DNA of 64,000 bases. Origin: Calothrix sp. HK-06 (lineage in GTDB: Bacteria; Cyanobacteriota; Cyanobacteriia; Cyanobacteriales; Nostocaceae). Shown piece by piece: positions 1 to 7,760 of the stretch. Under the pieces are notes generated by a model. The model ran no database searches. It was not told where the DNA came from and saw only the letters and a list, made by a program, of their open reading frames with translations. Each line of letters begins with the position of its first letter. Within the stretch, counting starts at the first letter, position 1. The translations under genes and the position numbers were made by a program. The DNA lies in the NCBI RefSeq assembly GCF_001904745.1, contig NZ_MRCD01000015.1, forward strand, positions 62,001-126,000. Direction: 5' to 3'.

Positions 1-746
1 GGCTGTATGCCATACAACGAAGATAATAATTTATCTAGTAACCACGGTGACGTTGGTGTTAGTAATAAAAATAGTAATACTAAAAATGTTGTTGGATCTT
101 GGTATAAAAACTGTATTGGTTCAAGAAATGGCAACCAGACTAAAGTGTTATTTATAGTTGACGTTATAAAAACGATTATTATTTGTACTACCCAAAACAA
201 AGCTACAAAACTTCCAGCCGTTAATAATCGTAATGGAATTAAATCGAGTTTTTTCTCTTGCCAAGTTTTTGCACGTCCACTCCGGCGCCAATGAATTGTT
301 GGTAGCTTATTTATTTTAACTGGTACTATGCTACTATTATATTCATGATTATCATGATTTGGTATATTATTTGGTGAAATTATAGTTTCGTTGATATTTG
401 GTTTAGAATCATTAAAATCTTCAAATGGGACAAAACCTGTACCCGAATCTTCGATACGCGCGTTAATATCGGTACGATTACGTTTGAGTAACTCTTCTAA
501 CGAACGGTTAGCCCATTCTTGAATTTCAGGGTTATTACTTTGGGCAAGAATCTCAGAAAGAGTCATGGCGCCTGCAATATCACCTGTTTTTGCATATACT
601 ACAACTAAACCAATTTGGGCTTGGACTGCGCGTTGCGGGTTATCGTCCATTGCAACAGTTTCCAAAATCGTCTTAGCTGTTTCCCAATCTTCACTTTTAA
701 CAGCTTCTAACCCTGCTTCTAAAGAAGTCTTTGAATCTCTTGACAT
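1..746 (-). CDS. M48-type metallopeptidase, N-terminal TPR/membrane part (partial, runs off left edge)
   Basis: The minus strand has an open frame from an ATG at 746 to the window edge (about 248 codons, no stop). The translation starts MSRDSKTSLEAGLEAVKSED and shows a TPR-like helical N-terminus (residues 5-90). A low-complexity linker follows, then a W-R-x-S/A-x-R-A-K-x-W segment, then two hydrophobic stretches (about residues 165-190 and 210-230). This arrangement matches cyanobacterial M48 (HtpX-like) peptidases with an N-terminal TPR region and membrane anchor. The HExxH catalytic domain would lie outside the window, so the assignment rests on recall of that family's N-terminus. It lies 53 bases downstream of prfC on the same strand and could be cotranscribed. 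No clear ribosome-binding site was seen. Confidence 0.7.
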   Translation of the reverse strand, partial: MSRDSKTSLEAGLEAVKSEDWETAKTILETVAMDDNPQRAVQAQIGLVVVYAKTGDIAGAMTLSEILAQSNNPEIQEWANRSLEELLKRNRTDINARIEDSGTGFVPFEDFNDSKPNINETIISPNNIPNHDNHEYNSSIVPVKINKLPTIHWRRSGRAKTWQEKKLDLIPLRLLTAGSFVALFWVVQIIIVFITSTINNTLVWLPFLEPIQFLYQDPTTFLVLLFLLLTPTSPWLLDKLLSSLYGIQ

Positions 747-799
747 AACGAGTTTAATATCGCTTGAAGTTGAAGGAATGGGGAATATTCCCCACTCCA

Positions 800-2428
800 T
801 CACGCCTGAACTGATGGTTGTATTGAAGTTACTGGTGCAATTGCACTCAATATTAACTCTGGATGGTCGCCTATAAGTTGCTGGCAGTTCCACTCATTGC
901 GGAATAATAGAACTGGGCGCCCCATACTATCTTTTACAGTAGTGGTATTAAACAAGCGTCCAACTTTTTCAAGTGCTTCCCAACCGTTAGTAACCCAACG
1001 AGCCACACTGTAAGGTAGTACATCAAGAGTAGTTTCTACACCATACTCGTTTTGTAAGCGGAACTGTACGACCTCAAATTGCAACTGACCAACAGCAGCT
1101 AAAATGGGGTCACGTTTGGCTTCATCGGTGGAATACATAATTTGCACCGCTCCTTCTTCGCGCAATTCAGAAACACCTTTTTGAAATTGCTTAAACTTAG
1201 AAGGATTTGGGTTTCGTAGATTTGCAAATAACTCAGGCGAAAAATAGGGTATACCTTCGTATTCTATTTTTTGTCCAGTATAAATTGTATCGCCAATGGC
1301 AAAAACTCCAGGATTATTTAAACCAATTACATCACCTGCATACGCTTCGTCTATAGACTCACGCTCTTGAGCAAACAGTTTTTGTGGACGTGACAACCGC
1401 ACAACTTTTCCTGTACGAGCGTGGTTTACCGTCATATCTTTTTCAAACCTACCCGTACAAACTCGGACGAACGCGATACGGTCACGATGTTTCGGATCCA
1501 TATTCGCTTGTAATTTAAATACAAATCCTGAGAATTCTGGATAAGTTGGTTCAATAGAACCAATATTGCTATCGTGCGAACCTGGTTTTAAAGCATACTC
1601 TAGAAAATTTTCTAGAAATAGCTCAACGCCAAAATTGGTCATGGCACTACCGAAAAACACAGGTGTCATTTTACCCGCGTGTACTAAATCTAAATCTAAC
1701 TCAGGTCCTACCCCATCGAGTAGTTCTAAGTCGTTTTTTAACTGGTAGTACAAATCTTGTTCGAGTAACTCTTCAATGCGGTTATCACCAAGGTCAATAA
1801 CTGTATCTTGGGCTTCGCGACTACCATGAGCGGTACGTTCAAACAAATGTATTTGCTGTTTAAAACGGTCGTATACTCCTTTAAACCTATCCCCCATACC
1901 AATGGGCCAGTTTACAGCATAAGTTTGTAGACCTAGCTCTTGTTCAATTTCATCGAGTAAATCTATAGGTTCGCGTCCTGGACGGTCGAGTTTGTTAACA
2001 AATGTAAAAATTGGAATTCCACGCAGTTTACAAACCTCGAATAACTTCCGCGTTTGTGGCTCTAGACCTTTGGCGACATCTATTAACATTACTGCGTTAT
2101 CAGCAGCCGCTAAAGTTCTATAAGTATCTTCGCTGAAATCTTGGTGTCCTGGTGTATCTAACAAATTGATTTGACAATTGCTGTACTCGAACTGTAACAC
2201 CGTTGAGGTAATAGAAATACCCCGTTGTTGTTCCATTGCCATCCAGTCTGATGTTGCTTTGCGTTGCGAACGTCGAGCTTTAACGGCGCCTGCTTCGTGA
2301 ATAGCACCCCCGTACAGCAAGAGTTTTTCGGTCAGCGTTGTTTTTCCCGCATCAGGGTGAGAAATAATCGCAAAATTTCGGCGCCGTTCAACTGCTTGGC
2401 TAATTTCTGTCTGAAGTTCAGTTGACAT
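800..2428 (-). CDS. prfC: Peptide chain release factor 3
   Basis: RF3 is the translational GTPase that recycles RF1/RF2 from the ribosome after peptide release. The 542-aa protein has the G1 loop HPDAGKTT (residues 24-31), G3 DTPGH (91-95) and G4 NKLDR (145-149). EF-G-like domains II and III follow. Length is close to the usual ~530 aa, with a short cyanobacterial C-terminal tail. The ATG at 2428 gives a normal N-terminus ([20 protein letters not shown]). It probably forms a short transcription unit with the M48-type gene downstream. Confidence 0.97.
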   Translation of the reverse strand: MSTELQTEISQAVERRRNFAIISHPDAGKTTLTEKLLLYGGAIHEAGAVKARRSQRKATSDWMAMEQQRGISITSTVLQFEYSNCQINLLDTPGHQDFSEDTYRTLAAADNAVMLIDVAKGLEPQTRKLFEVCKLRGIPIFTFVNKLDRPGREPIDLLDEIEQELGLQTYAVNWPIGMGDRFKGVYDRFKQQIHLFERTAHGSREAQDTVIDLGDNRIEELLEQDLYYQLKNDLELLDGVGPELDLDLVHAGKMTPVFFGSAMTNFGVELFLENFLEYALKPGSHDSNIGSIEPTYPEFSGFVFKLQANMDPKHRDRIAFVRVCTGRFEKDMTVNHARTGKVVRLSRPQKLFAQERESIDEAYAGDVIGLNNPGVFAIGDTIYTGQKIEYEGIPYFSPELFANLRNPNPSKFKQFQKGVSELREEGAVQIMYSTDEAKRDPILAAVGQLQFEVVQFRLQNEYGVETTLDVLPYSVARWVTNGWEALEKVGRLFNTTTVKDSMGRPVLLFRNEWNCQQLIGDHPELILSAIAPVTSIQPSVQA

Positions 2429-2570
2429 AAATGTATTTGCTTGACTAATCCTAATTTAATTTAACTTTTTTGATTTAAGGCTGAACTTTTAATCTTAAAG
2501 CAACAACGCTCATGATAGGGTCTTAATAGCACGATTCCAATCGATTGTTGAGATGTGAGGAAGTAAACGG

Positions 2571-2912
2571 ATGTACGATACTGATAAACGCAAGGTGCTA
2601 TCAGCACTATGTCACGGCGCCATTTTTTTCAGCATGACATTAGTTTCTGTTGCCGTGCCTATTTTTATCACTTTTGTCACCAATGACCCAGTTGTTAGAG
2701 AAAATGCCAAAGAATCTATCAACTTTCATATAAATGTCTGGGTCTATGGATTTATTCTTGGCGTATTGATATCTATGACTTGGGGTGTACTAGTCCCTGT
2801 AGCGGGTATCGGCTTTATAATACATTGGGGTTTAACAATCTTGGCTTTATTCTATGTTTTGAGCGACACACGCAAACCTTTCCGTTATCCTTTAATCTTC
2901 CGTTTGGTCTAA
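2571..2912 (+). CDS. DUF4870 (Tic20-like) small membrane protein
   Basis: A 113-aa protein with three to four hydrophobic segments (about residues 15-35, 50-70 and 75-95). The motif RENAKESINFHINVW is typical of the DUF4870/Tic20-like family of small bacterial membrane proteins of unknown role. A good ribosome-binding site (GAGGAAG) lies about 8 bases before the ATG. It is divergent from prfC, with a 142-base shared promoter region. Assignment is by motif recognition; function is unknown. Confidence 0.8.
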   Translation: MYDTDKRKVLSALCHGAIFFSMTLVSVAVPIFITFVTNDPVVRENAKESINFHINVWVYGFILGVLISMTWGVLVPVAGIGFIIHWGLTILALFYVLSDTRKPFRYPLIFRLV

Positions 2913-3212
2913 ATTGTAACATCCGTCTAGTAATGATTGTTACTGCTTGCCATTAGTTTCTTTCAATGATGCTTCAGCTTTGACGACAGGGGCGTGTTTT
3001 GAGAACTTTTAATAACTTTTGCTTGCATAAATCAGATAAACTCTTCAAGCAATGTAAAATACAAAATTGCCCCACACTACCGGAGCAGCAATAGGGCAGA
3101 GGACAGTTAAGCGCTACATGTTAGTTTGCTTTACTGACGTACAATTCTGCCCTCAGTTTGTGACGCTTTGTTGATTGTCCATTATTCGCGCTTTGAGCAT
3201 TAATAAAAATTT
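2913..3212. other. Intergenic region before hemB
   Basis: 300 bases without a convincing gene. It contains a small dyad GGGCAGA (3094-3100) / TCTGCCC (3146-3152) that could form a long-looped hairpin. It presumably carries the terminator of the DUF4870 gene and the hemB promoter, but no clear -35/-10 pair was recognised. Confidence 0.4.
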
Positions 3213-4193
3213 ATGTTTCCCATCCATCGCCCTCGTCGTTTGCGTACTCATTCTCAATTACGCCGAATGGTACGTGAAACAGTTTTAACGACAAACGATT
3301 TAATTTACCCATTATTTGCTGTACCGGGCGAAGGAATAGCAAAAGAAGTTAAATCGATGCCAGGAGTCTATCAGCTTTCGGTTGATAAAATCGTAGAGGA
3401 AGCTAAAGAAGTTTATGATTTGGGAATTCCGGCAATTATATTGTTTGGGATTCCAGCGGATAAAGATGTTGATGCTACAGGGGCATGGCATGATTGTGGC
3501 ATGATACAAAAAGCTGCAACAGCCGTAAAATCAGCAGTTCCCGATTTGATAGTCATTGCTGATACCTGTTTGTGCGAGTATACAAATCATGGTCATTGTG
3601 GTTACTTGCAAGTTGGTGACTTAAGCGGAAGGGTGCTTAATGACCCTACATTAGAGTTATTAAAGAAAACAGCCGTATCTCAGGCCAAAGCTGGTGCCGA
3701 CATTATAGCTCCTTCGGGAATGATGGATGGTTTCGTGCAAGCCATTCGTAGTGGTTTAGACGAAGCTGGTTTTATTGACACACCAATATTATCCTACGCA
3801 GCAAAATACGCATCAGCATATTACGGCCCATTCCGTGATGCCGCAGAGTCGGCGCCACAATTTGGCGACCGTAGAACATATCAAATGGACCCAGGTAACG
3901 CGCGTGAAGCGATAAAAGAAATTCAACTTGATGTTGCTGAAGGCGCCGATATGCTAATGGTAAAACCAGCATTATCGTACATGGATATTATTTGGCGTGT
4001 AAAAGAAGCCAGTAACCTACCAGTTGCAGCATACAACGTCTCTGGTGAGTACGCGATGGTAAAAGCTGCCGCCTTAAACGGTTGGATTGACGAACAGCGT
4101 GTAGTCATGGAAACCTTAACCAGCTTCAAACGCGCAGGTGCAGACTTAATACTGACTTATCACGCCAAAGACGCAGCACGCTGGCTAAGTTAA
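3213..4193 (+). CDS. hemB: Delta-aminolevulinic acid dehydratase (porphobilinogen synthase)
   Basis: HemB condenses two 5-aminolevulinate molecules to porphobilinogen, the first pyrrole of haem, chlorophyll, phycobilin and cobalamin synthesis. The 326-aa sequence carries the catalytic Schiff-base lysines in [17 protein letters not shown] (Lys198) and [11 protein letters not shown] (Lys251). The metal site is the cysteine-rich zinc type: [14 protein letters not shown] with Cys119, Cys121 and Cys129, not the aspartate-rich magnesium type of plants. Length is normal. It stands alone on the plus strand between two intergenic regions. Confidence 0.97.
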   Translation: MFPIHRPRRLRTHSQLRRMVRETVLTTNDLIYPLFAVPGEGIAKEVKSMPGVYQLSVDKIVEEAKEVYDLGIPAIILFGIPADKDVDATGAWHDCGMIQKAATAVKSAVPDLIVIADTCLCEYTNHGHCGYLQVGDLSGRVLNDPTLELLKKTAVSQAKAGADIIAPSGMMDGFVQAIRSGLDEAGFIDTPILSYAAKYASAYYGPFRDAAESAPQFGDRRTYQMDPGNAREAIKEIQLDVAEGADMLMVKPALSYMDIIWRVKEASNLPVAAYNVSGEYAMVKAAALNGWIDEQRVVMETLTSFKRAGADLILTYHAKDAARWLS

Positions 4194-4211
4194 AAGTTTA
4201 AAGTGCTGAGT

Positions 4212-4238
4212 GTAGAGACGTAATTAATGCGTCTCTAC
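4212..4238. repeat. GTAGAGACG palindrome (dispersed repeat, likely hemB terminator)
   Basis: Perfect 9-bp inverted repeat GTAGAGACG / CGTCTCTAC around a 9-base loop, 19 bases after the hemB stop. Related palindromes occur at 5063-5092, 41573-41624 and 48838-48869, always close to a gene 3' end. It therefore looks like a dispersed palindromic family that may double as a transcription-terminating or mRNA-stabilising hairpin. Confidence 0.7.
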
Positions 4239-4527
4239 TGGTACGGTTGTGTAGGGATGTAGTTAATTACATCTTCACACAAGCGTACCCCTTTTTATAT
4301 ATTTCGTGAGTTAGAAACTACTTACACTGTTTGCAGATGACAGTGCAATCGTATATGAAATAATATAGGTAAATACAACATTTCAATTTGCGATATTCGC
4401 CAATAGTTGTTTCTATAGAACATCTGCTGGCATATATTGGCATGTGTCGCCTTTGTGCTGCGGATGCTTGTTAATTTATAGTTTTCAATTTAAGCTAGGT
4501 AATATCCGAAGCTTTAAAATAAACTAT

Positions 4528-4552
4528 GTAACTATCCTAATGAGATAGTTAC
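4528..4552. promoter_or_regulatory. Perfect 9-bp dyad upstream of XRE gene (possible operator)
   Basis: GTAACTATC - 7 bases - GATAGTTAC, a perfect 25-bp dyad 80 bases before the start of the XRE-family gene. A second small inverted repeat (GGCTA/TAGCC, 4560-4577) follows. The spacing suits an autoregulatory operator for a dimeric HTH protein, but a hairpin in the leader mRNA is equally possible. Confidence 0.4.
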
Positions 4553-4632
4553 TTAAAATGGCTAGAAGCAAATAGCCTTGAATTGAAAGTGGAATCAGGT
4601 AAATCTATATTAGTAAAAGGGAGCATTGAGAT

Positions 4633-4941
4633 ATGGATATGCAAGTTCTGAGAGAACGGGCAGGGTTAAGTCGTGCGGAAGTAGCCTTCAGACTTGCAAT
4701 CAGCGAAACCAGTGTTCGTAACTGGGAAGCTGGACGTACTGAACCGACCATGACACCAAAGAAATATTTAGACGCGCTGCGATTATTTAAATGCACCCCC
4801 GAAGAATTAGCAGCAGCAAGCGAAAAATCTATTAATCAACGACATAAGCGCAAACCTGGAAGACCAAGGCGTTTTCCTGATACTCAAATCAGCCAGGTAC
4901 CACAAACTATGGCTTTGACTGATACCCCTGTTTTGTACTAA
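4633..4941 (+). CDS. XRE-family helix-turn-helix regulator
   Basis: 102 aa. Residues 4-55 form a Cro/C1-type HTH: ERAGLSRAEVAFRLAIS, then a recognition helix ETSVRNWEAGRTEP. The tail is basic and proline-rich (KRKPGRPRRFPDT), an AT-hook-like patch. Similar short one-domain HTH proteins are common in filamentous cyanobacteria and their targets are unknown. A GGGAG ribosome-binding site precedes the ATG. It is monocistronic, with a possible operator dyad upstream at 4528-4552. Confidence 0.85.
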   Translation: MDMQVLRERAGLSRAEVAFRLAISETSVRNWEAGRTEPTMTPKKYLDALRLFKCTPEELAAASEKSINQRHKRKPGRPRRFPDTQISQVPQTMALTDTPVLY

Positions 4942-4974
4942 TACTCCATTGTTATTAATTTTTGATCAGATGTG

Positions 4975-4995
4975 GCACAGGCATTCTGCCTCTGT
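4975..4995. repeat. GCACAGGCA...TGCCT palindrome copy
   Basis: GCACAGGCATTCTGCCTCTGT is an imperfect palindrome related to copies at 29328-29349, 35491-35512 and 63490-63510. It lies in the gap between convergent genes and is followed by a CCACAGAGACACTGAG-type stretch resembling that near 31790. Confidence 0.55.
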
Positions 4996-5062
4996 AATAA
5001 GTATATTTATCTTTACCACAGAGACACTGAGTACACCGAGAGAAGAGAGTAAAATCACATAT

Positions 5063-5092
5063 TGTAGAGACGTTACATGTAACGTCTTTACA
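5063..5092. repeat. TGTAGAGACGTTAC palindrome (dispersed repeat, likely coaR terminator)
   Basis: Near-perfect 30-bp palindrome TGTAGAGACGTTAC / GTAACGTCTTTACA with one mismatch pair, ending at the last codon of coaR. It is the same family as 4212-4238 and probably forms the hairpin at the coaR 3' end. Confidence 0.65.
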
Positions 5093-6202
5093 TTACGTAT
5101 TTTTTAGATAACAATGGCAATGAGGCTTCTCAATTAATGATTCAATTAGCGCATTTAATGCCACTGCTGCAAGTAATCCACCACCATTTATACCTACAGT
5201 TGTAATATACTCAACACCAGAACGTATCAGGCGCCGTTTTGCAGCAGGTGCATGACTAAAACCAATTGGCATTCCAATAATTAAAGCTGGCTCAAGTTGC
5301 TTTTTCTCAACTAAATTACAAATTGATATTAAAACCGATGGTGCATAACCTACTATTAATATACATCCTGGAGTTGCCTGCTGTAATTTTTCTTGCCATT
5401 TTATCGATGAACAGTATTCTTGTTCAACTTCTGTAAAACTGGTAATATGAGGGTCATCGATAAGAGTGGTAACTTTGGCACCTAGATGTGCAGCACGAGC
5501 TTGGTCAATACCAGCACAGACTGCTGGAACGTCAACAATAATTTCACATTTATTTTGAATAGCACTGCGACTTGATGCAATTGCGTTTTGACTCCAACGT
5601 ACAAAGTCTACTAAACTAACATCACCAGAAGCTATTACTAACTTTGATAATAAATCTACTTCTATTTGTGAACGTGCAGGTAATGGTAGTAACTGCTGCA
5701 ATGATTCATTAAAGTTTTCAGGATGAGCATCAGTTGCTGCATCCAAACCATCCCAAAGTTGCTCGAGCTGTTCCAAAGAAGCACTGGTTTCGACTTCTAA
5801 CTGTTGTAATTGTAACAACGCTTCAGTTTGCACGTTTAAACACGAATGGTCTCTACCCAATAAACCTTCGAGTGCGCTTGCTGTTTGCCGCAGTCTAGTT
5901 AATTGCTGCATCACCGACCGATATTGTTGCTGTAAACTATCAAGTAAATCATTGCTCAACGGCGCCTTTGAGCCAGGTTGTAGTAATTTATGAATATGGT
6001 CAAGTTGGAAACCTTGCGATTTGAGAGCTACAATTCGTCGCAAGTGCAAAATGTCTTTGTCTGTATATAAACGATAATTACCTTGAGACCTAGATGCTTC
6101 TGGTAGTAGTCCTAGTTTATGATAGTGTCTCACCATCCTTGGAGTTAAACCACCACCTACTAATTCCGTTAATTCTTTGATTGTTAAGTTTTGCGCGCGC
6201 AT
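5093..6202 (-). CDS. coaR: CoaR-like cobalt-sensing MerR regulator with precorrin-isomerase domain
   Basis: 369 aa. Residues 5-75 are a MerR-type winged HTH (TPRMVRHYHKLGLLPEASR, YRLYTDKDILHLRRI). A coiled-coil helix follows (about 75-140). The C-terminal ~200 residues resemble precorrin-8X methylmutase (CbiC/CobH): DVPAVCAGID, GYAPSVL and IGMPIGFSHAPAAKRRL. It ends in a Cys-His-Cys motif (362-364). This exact architecture, including the terminal CHC, is that of Synechocystis CoaR, a dual-effector activator of the cobalt exporter gene coaT. In Synechocystis coaR and coaT are neighbours. Here coaT lies about 1.5 kb away, divergently oriented, beyond decayed genes. A ribbon-helix-helix gene ends only 2 bases upstream, so the two are probably one transcript. 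Confidence 0.92.
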   Translation of the reverse strand: MRAQNLTIKELTELVGGGLTPRMVRHYHKLGLLPEASRSQGNYRLYTDKDILHLRRIVALKSQGFQLDHIHKLLQPGSKAPLSNDLLDSLQQQYRSVMQQLTRLRQTASALEGLLGRDHSCLNVQTEALLQLQQLEVETSASLEQLEQLWDGLDAATDAHPENFNESLQQLLPLPARSQIEVDLLSKLVIASGDVSLVDFVRWSQNAIASSRSAIQNKCEIIVDVPAVCAGIDQARAAHLGAKVTTLIDDPHITSFTEVEQEYCSSIKWQEKLQQATPGCILIVGYAPSVLISICNLVEKKQLEPALIIGMPIGFSHAPAAKRRLIRSGVEYITTVGINGGGLLAAVALNALIESLIEKPHCHCYLKNT

Positions 6203-6204
6203 GT

Positions 6205-6423
6205 TTAATTTATTTGACGTTCTTTCTCTCTTGATAAGTATTGATTGAGTGCCTCACGTATTAAATCAGGCACAGTACACTGCTTATCTTCGGCTAACTT
6301 CTTAAGTTCTTCTTTGACTTCTGGATATACTTGTGCTTTTACTTGCTCACTTAATGGCATATCTCTACCATAATTTAACCTGTATTTTGTACCGAAATCT
6401 GGATTTCCCCCAACTCTTGACAT
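6205..6423 (-). CDS. Ribbon-helix-helix (CopG-like) small protein
   Basis: 72 aa. The C-terminal half (LSEQVKAQVYPEVKEELKKL, CTVPDLIREALNQYLSREKE) reads as a beta strand plus two helices, the ribbon-helix-helix DNA-binding fold of CopG/Arc-type regulators and antitoxins. The N-terminus NPDFGTKYRLNYGRD is typical of a cyanobacterial group of such proteins. Its stop is 2 bases before the coaR ATG, so the two are likely cotranscribed. No toxin partner is visible. It could be a solitary regulator or what remains of an accessory cassette. Confidence 0.7.
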   Translation of the reverse strand: MSRVGGNPDFGTKYRLNYGRDMPLSEQVKAQVYPEVKEELKKLAEDKQCTVPDLIREALNQYLSREKERQIN

Positions 6424-6560
6424 GCCATATTCCTCTTTAATTCTCTAATAAATTATACCGCGACACTCACTAACCTAACTTGAATAAATAATTATTTCTA
6501 TTAGTAAAGTACGCTACTATTATGCTATTGTATGAAAATCCATTTTGTCAGGGTTCTACT

Positions 6561-7265
6561 ATGGGTGTTTATTACAACTTCAAAAATGCTGGGACTTCAG
6601 TTTTCTTACGAGAATCTCAAACACCATACATTAAAAATAAATTTATTAAGCCTGAAGTAACACCCCCCAAATCTGTAGAAGAGTTGTCATATGATGAACA
6701 GCGTGAGCGAGAACGCTTGGAAAAAACAGGTAGAACGGTCATTTTATGAAGCAGGACGCTCGTTAAAAATTCTTAGAGATAGCGCGCCTTATATCGCAGT
6801 AGTTATGACACTTTCGAGGAGTACTGTAGACATCGGTTTGGATATAATCGCTCCCGGTCATATCAACTTATGGATGCAGCAACTGCTGTGGACATTCTTG
6901 GAGAATGTCCACAATTTGTGGACATTTTACCAACTGCCGAAGGACAAGTTCGACCGTTAACAAAGCTTGAACCCAAAGAATTACAAGAATGTTGGTCATC
7001 TGCGGTGAAAGTTGCAGGGGGGAAAGTGCCATCTGGCAAAATCGTTAAAAGTATTGTGGACAAAATTCGAGAACGAACAAAAATACCTATACCCTATTCT
7101 GAAGGTGAAGCTTGTATAATTATTTCTAAAGATAATCCTGACCTTAGAGGTAAAAATGGGCATTGGTGCATTGTTACCAATGTGCATGAGTTTAGCTGTC
7201 AAGTCTGCTCTCTAAAACTTACTCAAACCTATCTACTTTCAAGATTCAATAGATTCAACGTTTAG
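6561..7265 (+). pseudogene. ParB-like plasmid-type protein, frameshifted pseudogene
   Basis: One ancestral frame is split into three. Frame A (from ATG 6561) ends DEQRERERLEK. Frame B continues with QVERSFYEAGRSLKILRDS. After about 6790 frame C gives FEEYCRHRFGYNRSRSYQLM, then ILPTAEGQVRPLTKLEP, GGKVPSGKIVKSIVDKI and KDNPDLRGKNGHWCIVT. Joined, these match the order of a cyanobacterial protein family common on plasmids and in mobile regions (RLYR.TH.TFEEYCRxRFG ... RPLTxLEP). At least two frameshifts (about 6730 and 6785-6800) break it and the C-terminus looks lost. Family placement is from recall and a search would settle it. It sits between coaR and coaT. Confidence 0.7.
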
Positions 7266-7371
7266 TTCTTGCTTCAATCTAGGGAGTCGGCTCCTTCTAG
7301 TCCACAAGCGTTTTCCCATTTTTATGGCCTTCAACTGCAAGCCACGGTCACTACGATATCTATTCATGTCT

Positions 7372-7406
7372 AAGAGTGAAAATCTTTATTTAAGCACTCT
7401 TTTTTC
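7372..7406 (+). terminator. Hairpin with T-run after the ParB-like pseudogene
   Basis: AAGAGTG (7372-7378) and CACTCTT (7395-7401) are perfect 7-bp arms around a 16-base loop, followed by five further T's. This resembles an intrinsic terminator for plus-strand transcription from the pseudogene. Confidence 0.5.
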
Positions 7407-7409
7407 TAG

Positions 7410-7569
7410 AAAGAAGCAAAACAAATTACTGAAGATGAACGGGTTATCATTTTGTCTGAAAGAGATGCTGAGAAGGTATTTAGCTTGATTGAAAATCCTC
7501 CTGAACCATTGGGAGCGACTAAAAGCAGCAATAAAGAAGCATAAGGAATTTTTGAATAAGAGCAATTGA
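7410..7569 (+). pseudogene. DUF1778 (TacA-like) antitoxin remnant
   Basis: After a stop at 7407-7409 the frame reads EAKQITEDERVIILSERDAE, then KVFSLIENPPEPLGAT. This is the C-terminal core of DUF1778 antitoxins (VLSERDAExFxxLLENPPxP). Near 7525 the frame shifts by one. The continuation AAIKKHKEFLNKSN ends at 7569 and restores the expected tail. The N-terminal ribbon-helix-helix part is missing. No GNAT toxin gene follows, so this is a decayed toxin-antitoxin locus. Confidence 0.7.
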
Positions 7570-7696
7570 ATAACTGGTAAGTTTTATGATTTTTCTTGTG
7601 GGGTAGGCATCCGAAGCTGCCCTGGATATTGGAACTACATTAGAACGGGCAAGGATGCCCATTCCACAAGGGATTTTATTTTCTAAATTAAAAAGC

Positions 7697-7728
7697 TTGA
7701 CATTGACATTAATGTCAAGGTTTAGGGT
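7697..7728 (+). promoter_or_regulatory. MerR-type coaT operator-promoter
   Basis: A -35 TTGACA (7697-7702) is followed at 20-bp spacing by a -10-like TAGGGT (7723-7728). Between them lies a perfect 16-bp palindrome TTGACATTAATGTCAA (7703-7718). An over-long 19-20 bp spacer filled by a dyad is the hallmark of MerR-family activated promoters, and fits activation of coaT by CoaR. The coaT ATG is 32 bases downstream. Confidence 0.75.
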
Positions 7729-7760
7729 GAGTAGAGGAAATATATTGCTCTACCACTGTT

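Larger units (their letters stand above)
4194..4632. other. Intergenic region between hemB and the XRE regulator
   Basis: About 440 bases with no supported ORF. It holds the 4212-4238 palindrome just after hemB and two small hairpins before the XRE gene (4528-4552 and 4560-4577). The remaining AT-rich sequence shows nothing clear. Confidence 0.4.

Noticed and set aside
5093-6202. Stand-alone precorrin-8X methylmutase (cobH/cbiC)
   Set aside because: The domain is fused to a MerR HTH and ends in Cys-His-Cys, which is the CoaR sensor architecture rather than a biosynthetic enzyme.
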